Source: Desulfitobacterium dichloroeliminans LMG P-21439 | GTDB lineage: Bacteria > Bacillota > Desulfitobacteriia > Desulfitobacteriales > Desulfitobacteriaceae | Assembly: GCF_000243135.2 (NCBI RefSeq) | Contig: NC_019903.1 | Location: 3,262,001-3,326,000 of the forward strand | DNA: 64,000 nucleotides | Direction: 5' to 3' | Part shown: positions 19,601 to 26,611 of the stretch, one piece after another | Position numbering within the stretch: the stretch's first letter is position 1 | Layout: each line of letters begins with the position of its first letter | Made by a program: the position numbers and the translations under genes | Notes under the pieces: generated by a model | What the model was told of the DNA's origin: nothing | The model's database searches: none | The model's input: the letters and a program-made list of their open reading frames with translations, nothing else

Positions 19601-19931
19601 CAACGATAACATCTTTCACGCCAAGGTCTTTGAGTGAATCAACAACCTTATTGTTCATGTCTGCTTTGTCAGTTAGATAAATAGGAGCATCTTCTTGAGC
19701 AGCTAAGGGAGCTGCAGCAAGAGCATCAACGAGGTTAGCGGGGTTACCAGCTGCAACAACAGCTGTGTCTGCAGAAGCATATGCTTTTTCTGCGATTGCA
19801 ATCGAGGTTTCGTATCTGTCGGCACCTGCTAAGCGTTCAGTCGTAGTAGCTGCGAAGACGCTTGCTGGAGCCATAGACAGTACCATACCGGCGATAGCTA
19901 AGGAGGCTAAAGCCTTTTTTGTCTTTTTCAT
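16641..19931 (-). CDS. Probable major S-layer protein with three N-terminal CWB2 repeats
   Basis: 1096 residues. The signal peptide KKTKKALASLAIAGMVLSMAPASVFA is followed by three CWB2 repeats (about 28-310; RLAGADRYETSIAIAEKAY, LVDALAAAPLAAQ, VIVVGAAAS). About 780 residues of Ser/Thr/Ala/Val-rich beta-strand sequence complete it. Cysteine appears absent and tryptophan is rare, as in S-layer proteins. Codon choice looks more uniform than in its neighbours (GCA/GTT/ACT rich), consistent with very high expression. The longer frame from 19952 is discarded because GAGGAGAAA precedes ATG 19931. It has its own long leader and terminator and so is monocistronic. Export would be by the general secretory route, with anchoring by CWB2 to wall polymer. 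That it is the main array-forming protein is inference from size, composition and leader. Confidence 0.85.
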   Translation of the reverse strand: MKKTKKALASLAIAGMVLSMAPASVFAATTTERLAGADRYETSIAIAEKAYASADTAVVAAGNPANLVDALAAAPLAAQEDAPIYLTDKADMNNKVVDSLKDLGVKDVIVVGAAASQAVVDELKAAGFNVEAIQGASRVETAAKINAKLTAPAGNIVVGYNGVADAMSVASYAAANNYAIVVADRDGSVPAGTEADYIIGGPTLVKNITGADRLYGADRYATNAAVIEALDFEFGKVYVGNGATLADALVGSVLAAQTNSPIILTDGKTVKADVSADLADDSVIVALGGAAVVSNAALDAVKNGAPSTGEFKVESVTAASASTFKVKFSKAPADTAKVTFEVKQATAPVTVSVSWNEAKTEATLAKSSNFVTGTYTVAVKNDATSLGTSEVKVTEQKVAKIEITSTKLGVVNTSSAGITTQTGYATYKIVDQYGIDITNAALANNVQFQSGVGDVTGRKGLLTITPTTGLNLLTFTGGIVITANDMSSGVSTSATLAATSQIGTLSDIQLTKLTNADGKELVAGSTTDVFYVDYTAKDISGNLTNSYTLLKQGLILQTGDLLTTSSPYVKAELVQDPKDSSKGLIKVTTTSASITLDMPVVITAMTWTGKTSQLSTTLKKQAEVDKITLFAPADAIASTESKVIPFAAYDQNGKQLTKWTDLVGSDIVGEQIVKLTGAYWVKNLDGTASIKNDPVTNNSTSTIPTIISAVTKTGSFSSLTINIQKPVKADALSLDSTVLKSLMQASSATTPGAIQTIDFGYDAGGFEVKDQYGRVIDMTTADKAQPYKVTAYSDATSVITATGAATSGKTAITVNALAAGTATVRFDLIDTAGTVATTDDVVIDSKAQTFTVLQDKDIKGYTIDAVSSALYTVNVDGSALTDQEKAYTANPKVYGTTTSGAKVVLRGTPVLGASVDSSRFVVSAGASGGNYKSVKVLANKLPDTTTEATANLNVTVLGADNAVHALTTAIKSTKESPVAKSIEFAYDTSFAGVSYASGTLTVKAGSLVANGLVAGNYLTKYDTTGTATASEVYFYAVDQYGKKGMAFDRIVLVDAGTTGMTVDADGKIGGTLNAGTAKISAVVGGFVKTVQIKIVP

Positions 19932-20091
19932 GTAGTGAATTTCTCCTCTCATTTACGTGGTAACGTTTTTGTGTCTTCCGAAGTCGCGGCCACATTGTGT
20001 TTTTCTTAATTAAGAAAGTAACCTATGTACCGTACCTCTCACCTGCGATGATCAGTGGTCGTCACTCACCCCCTTAATATAAGCCGCAAAT

Positions 20092-20186
20092 CTTTAGACA
20101 TTGCGCAATATCTAAAGGCATCCCACCCCTTAACGGGGGCGTCCCCCCTAGGAGGCTTACGCCTCTCGGGTGGCTTACCCTTTAGA
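20092..20186 (-). ncRNA. Structured leader of the S-layer gene, riboswitch-like
   Basis: On the minus-strand transcript an 8-bp stem (TCTAAAGG with CCTTTAGA, 20179-20186 with 20111-20118) encloses a 6-bp stem (CCACCC/GGGTGG) and two hairpins: GAGGC-GTAA-GCCTC with a GNRA loop, and GGGGG-ACG-CCCCC. Together they form a three-way junction. The 3' strand of the closing stem can instead pair with a second TCTAAAG at 20092-20098, forming a perfect hairpin over ATTGC/GCAAT. The two states exclude each other. The element lies about 160 bases before the S-layer start. It matches no riboswitch class I know well; the c-di-GMP-I core motifs were looked for and are absent. Confidence 0.5.
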
Positions 20187-20347
20187 CAAAGTTAATGAAG
20201 AAACCCTAAACGGGTTCTACACTCGTATAACTATTCGATGCGGAAAACAATATTCCTGCATTCTCTCGGAAATTTTCGCAAGAAAATATTGGGAGATTCG
20301 AATCCTACGAGTTGCATAGATTAGTTTACCTAATAATCAAGGTTTTT

Positions 20348-20376
20348 TCTATACCTTTTGTAAATTATTTTATTAA
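20348..20376 (-). promoter_or_regulatory. Possible promoter of the S-layer gene
   Basis: In the AT-rich stretch on the minus strand, TTAATA and TATAGA are separated by 17 bases. Each matches the sigma-A consensus at four of six positions. It would give a leader of about 400 bases that contains the structured element. The match is weak and other AT-rich sites are possible. Confidence 0.3.
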
Positions 20377-20421
20377 CTTTTTCTTAATTACCATGCTTTT
20401 GTCCATAAATTCGGGTTTTTT

Positions 20422-22053
20422 CTAATAACCCCGGTAAATTAGAATGCCTCGATAGATCCCTAGAGCTGCTTTTTGTTGGAATTCTGGACTAATGATCAAT
20501 TTCTCTTCTAGAGGGTTTGAAATAAAGCCTAGTTCTACAAGAATGGCCGGCATGGTGGTGTTCTTAATCACATAAAAGTTGGCCGTCTTGACTTTGCGGT
20601 CCTGAAGCTCCACTTGCTTGATCACTTCTTGCTGAACTGCTGTAGCCAGTTTTCTTCCTTCTTCACCTCTGGGATTCCCCGCGGAAATATAAGTCGTCAC
20701 TCCCCCTGCTTCTGGATTGGAAAAAGCATCGTTGTGTATAGAGACGTAAACATCGGCACGAATCTGATTCGCAATTTTGACCCGAGTTTGTAAATCTTTT
20801 AACTCTACATAACTTGAGCCGGAGGGCGGGACATCCCCGGTACGGGTCATCACAACTTTGGCTCCCGCTTGGCGGAGTAGATTCGTTAGATTTAACCCCA
20901 CCGGGAGGGTTGAGTTCTTCTCATAGGAGCCACTGGGCCCTACCGCTCCCACATCCTTTCCCCCATGCCCCGGGTCCACCACCACGGTGAGGCCGGCTAA
21001 GAGATAGGGCGGCTGAAGGGTTCCGGCGACGATCCCTCTGACACGGTCGGAGAGTATAACTTCCCCACCGATCATCGTAACCAAGAGCTGATTCTCTGTG
21101 GCATTGCCCATGGCGGAATAAGTGATGGCCGGTAGTCCGGCGTGACTGGACATAAACAGGTGGGCATTCTGCTTGACGGCTAAGGCACCGGTGACTAAAG
21201 CATCAGGGAAATTCTCGCCTGTGACGAGAAAAGCCCGTTGCTCCCCAGAAGCGTCAGCCGGGTCCGTCCCGAACTCTTCTTGAGTAAATAAAAAGGCTTG
21301 GGCAGCGGTCGCATAGCGGTCTTTGCCGCTCAGTCGCGTCATTCCGGTTAATCCTTCTACTATAGTAGGGGCAATGACTCCCTCTCCTCCGACCACGATG
21401 GTCCGGGTCACGGCTTCAGCCTCTTCATTGAGCTGGTAAGCGCCGAACCCTTCTAGCCTATGCCGAGTGATTGTGGGTAGTTCTTGGGCTTTCGTGAGCA
21501 GGATGGGGGTCTCGGTGATACCGGCATAGGGTCCGATAGCTAGGGCATCGGGGAAATTCTCGCCACTGGTGAGGACCACTTGGCCATTACCTCCTAAGTG
21601 ATCGGCCACCAGTGCGGCGGTCTCATAGCGGTCCGCTCCACCGATGCGTTCCCAAGTCAGTCCGGCAGTTTCTAGAGCCTCGCTAATCGGTGTTCCCATC
21701 ACCCCGGCCCCTCCCAGTAGGATTACATGACTGGCCTTGAGCCGTTGAATTTCCACTAAAACTTCTTGGTCCAAACCCTTCGAGCCAGTCAGGAGAATGG
21801 GTGCATCATAGCGCTTGGAAAGGGGGACCGAGACCAAGGAATCTGGGAAAGCATCCCCGCGGGCCAGGAGAACGGTCTGAGCTTCGCTCCAGCCTTCTTG
21901 GGAAATCATTATTGCTGTCTCAATGCGCGTTGCTCCGTAGAGGCGATCGACTTCTGCTGTCAGGGGAGCTGCTCCAACCGGTGCTTGACCTAATAGCCAA
22001 AGACTAAAGGAAGCGGCGAGGAGAGCGCTCCATCTTTTCGGTGGTAACCACAC
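20422..22053 (-). CDS. N-acetylmuramoyl-L-alanine amidase with three CWB2 repeats
   Basis: 543 residues from GTG 22053. A signal peptide (WLPPKRWSALLAASFSLWLLG...VGAA) is followed by three CWB2 repeats (about 35-330). A C-terminal Amidase_3 domain (about 360-543) has the zinc ligands DPGHGGKD, the glutamate of YEKNSTLP and the histidine of VSIHNDA, plus the catalytic glutamate in LVELGFISN. It cleaves the peptide-glycan amide bond in peptidoglycan and should act in wall turnover or separation. The open frame continues 63 codons upstream through a nine-base tandem repeat, but an AAGGAGGG site six bases before GTG 22053 and the immediate signal peptide argue for this start. Confidence 0.9.
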   Translation of the reverse strand: MWLPPKRWSALLAASFSLWLLGQAPVGAAPLTAEVDRLYGATRIETAIMISQEGWSEAQTVLLARGDAFPDSLVSVPLSKRYDAPILLTGSKGLDQEVLVEIQRLKASHVILLGGAGVMGTPISEALETAGLTWERIGGADRYETAALVADHLGGNGQVVLTSGENFPDALAIGPYAGITETPILLTKAQELPTITRHRLEGFGAYQLNEEAEAVTRTIVVGGEGVIAPTIVEGLTGMTRLSGKDRYATAAQAFLFTQEEFGTDPADASGEQRAFLVTGENFPDALVTGALAVKQNAHLFMSSHAGLPAITYSAMGNATENQLLVTMIGGEVILSDRVRGIVAGTLQPPYLLAGLTVVVDPGHGGKDVGAVGPSGSYEKNSTLPVGLNLTNLLRQAGAKVVMTRTGDVPPSGSSYVELKDLQTRVKIANQIRADVYVSIHNDAFSNPEAGGVTTYISAGNPRGEEGRKLATAVQQEVIKQVELQDRKVKTANFYVIKNTTMPAILVELGFISNPLEEKLIISPEFQQKAALGIYRGILIYRGY

Positions 22054-22121
22054 GGAAAACCCTCCTTGATCATTATTAACCATAGTTACAGTTGGTGGTT
22101 TAGATAACACCTGGTTCATTA

Positions 22122-22183
22122 GGTACTTTTGGTACTTTTGGTACTTTTGGTACTTTTGGTACTTTTGGTACTTTTGGTACTTT
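22122..22183. repeat. Nine-base tandem repeat, about seven copies
   Basis: The unit GGTACTTTT is repeated six full times plus eight bases without a mismatch. It lies about 70 bases before the chosen start of the CWB2 amidase, in its leader. Read in the amidase frame it would encode repeated Tyr-Gln-Lys and introduces no stop. Perfect short tandem repeats of this kind change copy number by slippage. Confidence 0.95.
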
Positions 22184-22242
22184 GCATGTTTCGACGAGAG
22201 ATTACTGAATCCTTTTGGGAATCTTGACCATCTACTAGGCAA

Positions 22243-22584
22243 GTAGTAGTCATGTCAGCCTCTTTGCGGTTGCTGAGAACTGCAAGTCCTTATATAGTAA
22301 TAGACTAACTAGGGTCCACTTTTCTTCCTCTTAGATATGTTAAAAATTTATTAACTCTTGCTCTTCCTATTTTTTTGTAAAGGGATTCTTTGCTTTTTAG
22401 CGAAGTATTCGCAGAGACGACAGAGAACTGTCCGTTAAATGTAGATTCGTGTCAGATTTCATTGACTGTAGTAGTCTAAAATCAAGGGTGCTTCCTAGTT
22501 ATGTTCTTATGTAAAGTACGTATGTAGGGGCGACCTAAGTGTCGGTCATCCTAGTATTGAAGTGTAACGAAAAAGGAGAGAAAA
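22243..22584. other. Divergent intergenic region between amidase and GH18 genes
   Basis: About 340 bases carrying the start signals of two divergent CWB2 hydrolase genes. It is AT-rich with several sigma-A-like hexamers, but none is convincing. Nothing coding was seen. AAAAAGGAGAG before 22585 is the plus-strand ribosome site. Confidence 0.5.
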
Positions 22585-24645
22585 ATGAAAAGAACTACAA
22601 AAACCGCCGTCGTGGTTTTGACAGCATTCACCCTTTTATTCACAAGCCCAATGATGATGCCTTTGGCACCTCAAGCGGTTCAGGCGGAAACTTCCATAAC
22701 TCAACCTTTGCGCTTAGCGGGGACCTCTCGCTACGATACGGCGATCCAAGTTTCCCAAGGGGGATGGAATTACGCTGAGTCCGTTGTTTTGGCTCGTGGG
22801 GATGATTTCCCCGATGCTTTGGCCGGTGTGGTGCTGACCAAGAGCGTGAATGCTCCCTTGCTATTAACAGAAACTAAACAGCTAACCACTGGAGTATTAG
22901 ATGAGATACAGCGCTTAGGGGCATCGACAGTTTACATCTTAGGGAGCCGGGGGGCTGTCTCTGAAGAAGTGGAAAATGCTCTGATTAATGAAGGATTGCA
23001 AGTGGAGCGTCTCGAAGGGACGGACCGTTATATTACAGCCAGTGAAATCGCTAAGGTTGCTGTGCCCCAGACTGAAAAGGCCTTCCTGGCTTTGGGCACG
23101 GATTTCCCCGATGCTTTAAGCATCTCCTCTTATGCTGCTGCTCAAGGAATTCCTCTACTTTTGACCGAGAAGAAAAAGGTCCCTGAGGTGACATTGGAAA
23201 CCTTGCAAAGCTTAGGAGTCAAAGAAGTGACCCTAATCGGGGGTGAAGGGGTTATTCTTCCCGAGGTAAAAGTTCAGTTGGAAGAATTGGGCTTTGGGGT
23301 GGATCGTTTAGCCGGAACCGATCGCTATGGAACGAATCTGGAAATCCTCAATGGGTTAAGCTTTAATAATGAAGCTATTTATGTCGCTACGGGCACAAAG
23401 TTTCCGGATGCCTTGGCCGGAGCTGCCTTAGCCGCTAAGAACAATAACCCGATTGTTTTGGTCCCGCAAAAGGATCTTAAGGAAGAAAGCCTAGATTATC
23501 TGGGAGCACGCCGAGGGGATGGATCGCACTTTACCCTGCTGGGTGGCTGGGGAGTGATTAGCTACGGTATGGAAAGCATTATTCGCACGGGGAATCTGCA
23601 TCCCAAGATTTCCCTGCAATACTGGGATGGTTATGCCAAATACGAAACCTATCTCAATCAACTCTCGATGATCCCTAATCAAGCTACGGATTATGTGGAC
23701 TATGTCTCCCCCAACTGGCGCTCCTCCATCGGTGCGGATGGAACCTTGAAGCTGGTTTGGGAGGAAGGCTCCAGCAATTATCGTCAGCTCACCAATATGG
23801 CTCATGGCCTAGGGATGAAGGTTCTGCCTCTGATCAATGGTAGCGGCGCCACCATCAATACTCTGCTGAAGAGTCCCGCAGCTCAAGAAAAATTGATTGC
23901 CGAGATTGTGAAATTGCTTAATGATACCCGTTCTGATGGGGTGATCATCGATTTTGAGACACCTTTAGATTATGGTGATGCTAAGGACCCTTATGATGGG
24001 GTGAGAAATGACTTAACTCGCTTTATGGAATCGCTTTACGCCGAGTTAAAGCCCATGAATAAAATTGTAGTAATGACTGTGATGCCGCGGATGTCCTCCA
24101 GTCAATATTGGCTGGATGCCTTCGATTATGAAGCACTCTCTCATACTGTGGATTATATGCATGTCATGACCTACGACCATCATTACCGAACCTCCGCCCC
24201 GGGGGCGATCGCTCCTTATCCATGGATCAAACAGGTTCTTACCTATGTAAAAGATCAAGGGGTGGATATGAGCAAGGTCATGATGGGACTGCCCTACTAC
24301 GGACGGGATTGGGTGGTCACCGGGAAGGATACGAACGGCAATCCCACTTATAATTCCACCGCTTTTGGCTATTCTAAGGCCTTGGAGATTGCGGATGCTT
24401 ATGGTGCGGAGATCACTTACTCCAAGGACAATGATAAAGACCCTGTCGGTACCCCAACCTTTAAGTATACGGACGATAAGGGTGTCGAGCATACGGTGTT
24501 TTTCGATGATTTCACCAGTTGGAATGCCAAGCTGGGGGTCATCAATGAGTTTGGCCTAGCCGGTGTCGGTCCTTGGGCCATGGGCTGGGTGGATGAAGAA
24601 ACTGCTGAAGGTCTCTATCCTCTGCTCAATCAGCATCTACGGTAG
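22585..24645 (+). CDS. CWB2-anchored glycoside hydrolase family 18 protein
   Basis: 686 residues: signal peptide (to about residue 34), three CWB2 repeats (about 38-335; RLAGTSRYDTAIQVSQGGW, FPDALAGVVL, LIGGEGVI), then a GH18 TIM barrel (about 345-686). The barrel's catalytic strand is DGVIIDFETP, with the acid/base glutamate present. YMHVMTYDHHY and GLPYYGRDW follow, and it ends with GVGPWAMGW. The form is closest to YaaH/SleL-type N-acetylglucosaminidases that cut peptidoglycan or cortex glycan. The single FETP glutamate and the lost second aspartate of the DxxDxDxE pattern are worth noting. It is transcribed away from the CWB2 amidase and probably works on the same wall. Confidence 0.88.
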   Translation: MKRTTKTAVVVLTAFTLLFTSPMMMPLAPQAVQAETSITQPLRLAGTSRYDTAIQVSQGGWNYAESVVLARGDDFPDALAGVVLTKSVNAPLLLTETKQLTTGVLDEIQRLGASTVYILGSRGAVSEEVENALINEGLQVERLEGTDRYITASEIAKVAVPQTEKAFLALGTDFPDALSISSYAAAQGIPLLLTEKKKVPEVTLETLQSLGVKEVTLIGGEGVILPEVKVQLEELGFGVDRLAGTDRYGTNLEILNGLSFNNEAIYVATGTKFPDALAGAALAAKNNNPIVLVPQKDLKEESLDYLGARRGDGSHFTLLGGWGVISYGMESIIRTGNLHPKISLQYWDGYAKYETYLNQLSMIPNQATDYVDYVSPNWRSSIGADGTLKLVWEEGSSNYRQLTNMAHGLGMKVLPLINGSGATINTLLKSPAAQEKLIAEIVKLLNDTRSDGVIIDFETPLDYGDAKDPYDGVRNDLTRFMESLYAELKPMNKIVVMTVMPRMSSSQYWLDAFDYEALSHTVDYMHVMTYDHHYRTSAPGAIAPYPWIKQVLTYVKDQGVDMSKVMMGLPYYGRDWVVTGKDTNGNPTYNSTAFGYSKALEIADAYGAEITYSKDNDKDPVGTPTFKYTDDKGVEHTVFFDDFTSWNAKLGVINEFGLAGVGPWAMGWVDEETAEGLYPLLNQHLR

Positions 24646-24660
24646 AACCCATCGCATGAA

Positions 24661-24706
24661 AAAGGGAGTGTTGTCTACTACTTATATAGTAGATAACGCT
24701 CCCTTT
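24661..24706. terminator. Bidirectional terminator between GH18 and toxin genes
   Basis: A long hairpin: AAAGGGAG pairs with CTCCCTTT, and TCTACTA with TAGTAGA, around a short loop, starting 16 bases after the GH18 stop. Convergent genes on both sides would share it. Confidence 0.75.
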
Positions 24707-24711
24707 AGTAA

Positions 24712-24978
24712 CTAGCTTTTATATACCTCTCTTCTATGGCCGATACTCACTATTAATAGGGTGATTTTACTATCCTGTATCTCAGCAAGCAAACGATAAT
24801 CGCCCACCCGATAACTCCATCTACTGTCTAAATTGCCCTTAAGCGCTTTGCCGTGGAGACGGGGATTCTCGCACCCCTCCAAATTCTTGCGTATCCAAGC
24901 CAGAATAAGAAGGGCCGTCGGTCTATCCATATTTTTTATTTCCTTTTTGGCTCCTTCAGTAAGGACGACGTGATACAT
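24712..24978 (-). CDS. RelE/ParE-family toxin
   Basis: 88 residues, typical for the family. MYHVVLTEGAKKEIKNMDR opens it, and the conserved strand-helix end RWSYRVGDYRLLAEIQDSKITLLIVSIGHRREVYK has the basic and tyrosine residues that RelE enzymes use for ribosome-dependent mRNA cutting. Its ATG overlaps the antitoxin stop in TGATG, so the two are translationally coupled. Confidence 0.9.
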   Translation of the reverse strand: MYHVVLTEGAKKEIKNMDRPTALLILAWIRKNLEGCENPRLHGKALKGNLDSRWSYRVGDYRLLAEIQDSKITLLIVSIGHRREVYKS

Positions 24979-25199
24979 CAGCTTAAACCCAGTTCCTTTT
25001 CAACTTCCTCTAGCGAGTAAGTCACGGGATTTTTACGATATTCGGCCATTGCTTTTTCATATACTTCAAGATCATATTCATCTTCGATCTGCTCAAGGAT
25101 TGCTTTCCTCATAACATCAGATACGCTTTGTTTTTTTAATGTTGCATAACTCTTAATGAGTTCTGCTTCTGCAGGACTCAGTCGAATAGAAATCGTCAT
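24978..25199 (-). CDS. Ribbon-helix-helix antitoxin (RelB/CopG-like)
   Basis: 73 residues. TISIRLSPAEAELIKSYA is the DNA-binding ribbon-helix, SVSDVMRKAILEQIEDEYDLEVYEKAM the second helix and linker, and the acidic C-terminus should wrap the toxin. ATG 25199 has GAAAGGTGG upstream; the frame extending to 25274 runs through the promoter and is rejected. It probably represses its own promoter through the palindrome at 25220-25251. Confidence 0.88.
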   Translation of the reverse strand: MTISIRLSPAEAELIKSYATLKKQSVSDVMRKAILEQIEDEYDLEVYEKAMAEYRKNPVTYSLEEVEKELGLS

Positions 25200-25219
25200 T
25201 AGGCAAACCACCTTTCGTT

Positions 25220-25270
25220 TGCAATACTCTATTGAAATACATTGTATTGCAGGACCCTGTCTTTTGTCAA
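25220..25270 (-). promoter_or_regulatory. Promoter and operator of the toxin-antitoxin pair
   Basis: On the minus strand TTGACA (25265-25270) and TACAAT (25241-25246) are 18 bases apart, a near-consensus sigma-A promoter. TGCAATAC (25220-25227) and GTATTGCA (25244-25251) form an inverted repeat that overlaps the -10 box. This is where an antitoxin would be expected to bind. Confidence 0.75.
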
Positions 25271-25404
25271 CCACGCGAACAGCAATTTATCAAGCAGTAT
25301 CCTTCGCCCGCACACAGGAAGATGCTATGCTACTTTTTTAGACAGAAACCCTAGGACGGTCCTTGAAAAGTGACCTTATTCGTTGTACCCTTAAGTGTAG
25401 AATT

Positions 25405-25433
25405 TTGTCCCATTTAACCGAACTAATTATAAA
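25405..25433 (+). promoter_or_regulatory. Promoter of the second glycan operon
   Basis: TTGTCC and TATAAA are 17 bases apart, 32 bases before the aminotransferase start. The region also separates this operon from the divergent antitoxin gene. Confidence 0.5.
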
Positions 25434-25465
25434 GCACTATGTTATGATGAAAGGACGAATCGACT

Positions 25466-26578
25466 ATGTCTATTCCATTGTTAGATTTGAAAGCCCAATA
25501 TCTTGCGATTAAAGAGGAAATTGACCAGGCCGTCTTAGGGGTTCTGGATTCAAGTAAATTTATTTTTGGCCCTGAGATGAAAACCTTTGAAGAGGAAATT
25601 GCCGCCTACTGCGGTACGAAACACGCTGTTGCTGTGGGCAATGGTACGGATGCTTTAGTCATTGCTTTAAAGGCTTGCGGAATTGGCCCAGGGGATGAAG
25701 TGATCACCAGTCCCTTTACATTTTTTGCTTCTGCGGAGAGCATTGCCCAAGTAGGGGCAACCCCGGTGTTTGTGGAGATTGATCCTCAGACCCTGAATAT
25801 GGACGTGGCCAAGCTGGAAGCGAAGATCACGGCTAAGACCAAAGGGATTATTCCAGTACATATTTTTGGCCAAATGGCGGATATGGATCCGATCTTAGGG
25901 CTGGCGCAAAAGTACAATTTAAAAGTGATTGAGGATGCAGCTCAAGCTATAGGGGCAGAATATAAAGGGCATAAAGCTGGCTCTATGGGAGATGCGGGGA
26001 CCTTTAGCTTTTTCCCGACCAAGAATCTGGGCGGATATGGGGACGGCGGGATGATCGTCACCAATGATGATGCTTTGGCAGAAGAAGCTCGCGTCCTGCG
26101 TTTCCACGGTTGTAAGACGAAGTATTATCATGATGAGATTGGCTATAACAGCCGTCTTGATGAGCTGCAAGCGGCGATTCTGCGGGTGAAGCTGCGCTAT
26201 ATAGATGAGTGGAATCAAGGACGGGCTCATAAGGCCGCTGTCTACGATCAACTCTTAGCTCCTTTGGCTGCCGAGGGGAAGGTTATTTTACCTTATCAAG
26301 AGGCTGAGCTGAAGCATGTGTTCCATCTTTATGTGCTGAGAACCGCTGAACGGGAAAAGCTAATGGCAGCTTTGACAGCCAAGGGTATCGCTAACGCCAT
26401 CTATTATCCGGTTCCTCTACACCTGCAAAAAGCCTTTGCGGATCTCGGCTATCAGGTAGGGGACTTCCCGCTGGCTGAAGAAGCTTGTACTCAAGCTTTG
26501 GCCATCCCTTGCTATCCCGAATTAACGGATAGTCAGCTACATGAGATTGCTCAAGTCATCCTTGAGGTTTTGGGTTAG
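25466..26578 (+). CDS. WbpE-like nucleotide-sugar aminotransferase (DegT/DnrJ/EryC1 family)
   Basis: 370 residues. The PLP lysine is in SFFPTKNLGGYGDGGM. VGNGTDALVIALKACGIGPGDEV and VIEDAAQAIGAEYKG supply cofactor contacts. The sequence around SSKFIFGPEMKTFEEEIAAYCGTKHAV resembles WbpE/WlbC enzymes that aminate UDP-3-keto-GlcNAcA. WbpA-, WbpB- and WbpD-like enzymes are encoded 10-14 kb away in this same window, which supports a UDP-2,3-diacetamido uronic acid pathway. First gene of a five-gene plus-strand operon. Confidence 0.85.
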   Translation: MSIPLLDLKAQYLAIKEEIDQAVLGVLDSSKFIFGPEMKTFEEEIAAYCGTKHAVAVGNGTDALVIALKACGIGPGDEVITSPFTFFASAESIAQVGATPVFVEIDPQTLNMDVAKLEAKITAKTKGIIPVHIFGQMADMDPILGLAQKYNLKVIEDAAQAIGAEYKGHKAGSMGDAGTFSFFPTKNLGGYGDGGMIVTNDDALAEEARVLRFHGCKTKYYHDEIGYNSRLDELQAAILRVKLRYIDEWNQGRAHKAAVYDQLLAPLAAEGKVILPYQEAELKHVFHLYVLRTAEREKLMAALTAKGIANAIYYPVPLHLQKAFADLGYQVGDFPLAEEACTQALAIPCYPELTDSQLHEIAQVILEVLG

Positions 26579-26611
26579 TCCGGTATTGAATAGGGTACTG
26601 AGGAGGAATTT

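Noticed and set aside
20092-20186. c-di-GMP-I (GEMM) riboswitch before the S-layer gene
   Set aside because: The fold is also a junction with a GNRA loop, but the conserved GGGCAAACC and GCAAAGCC segments and tetraloop receptor are missing.
22122-22183. CRISPR array
   Set aside because: Units are nine bases with no spacers, so it is a simple tandem repeat.
22054-22242. N-terminal extension of the CWB2 amidase through the Tyr-Gln-Lys repeats
   Set aside because: The signal peptide begins only after GTG 22053, which has a well-placed AAGGAGGG; the upstream ATG has no ribosome site.
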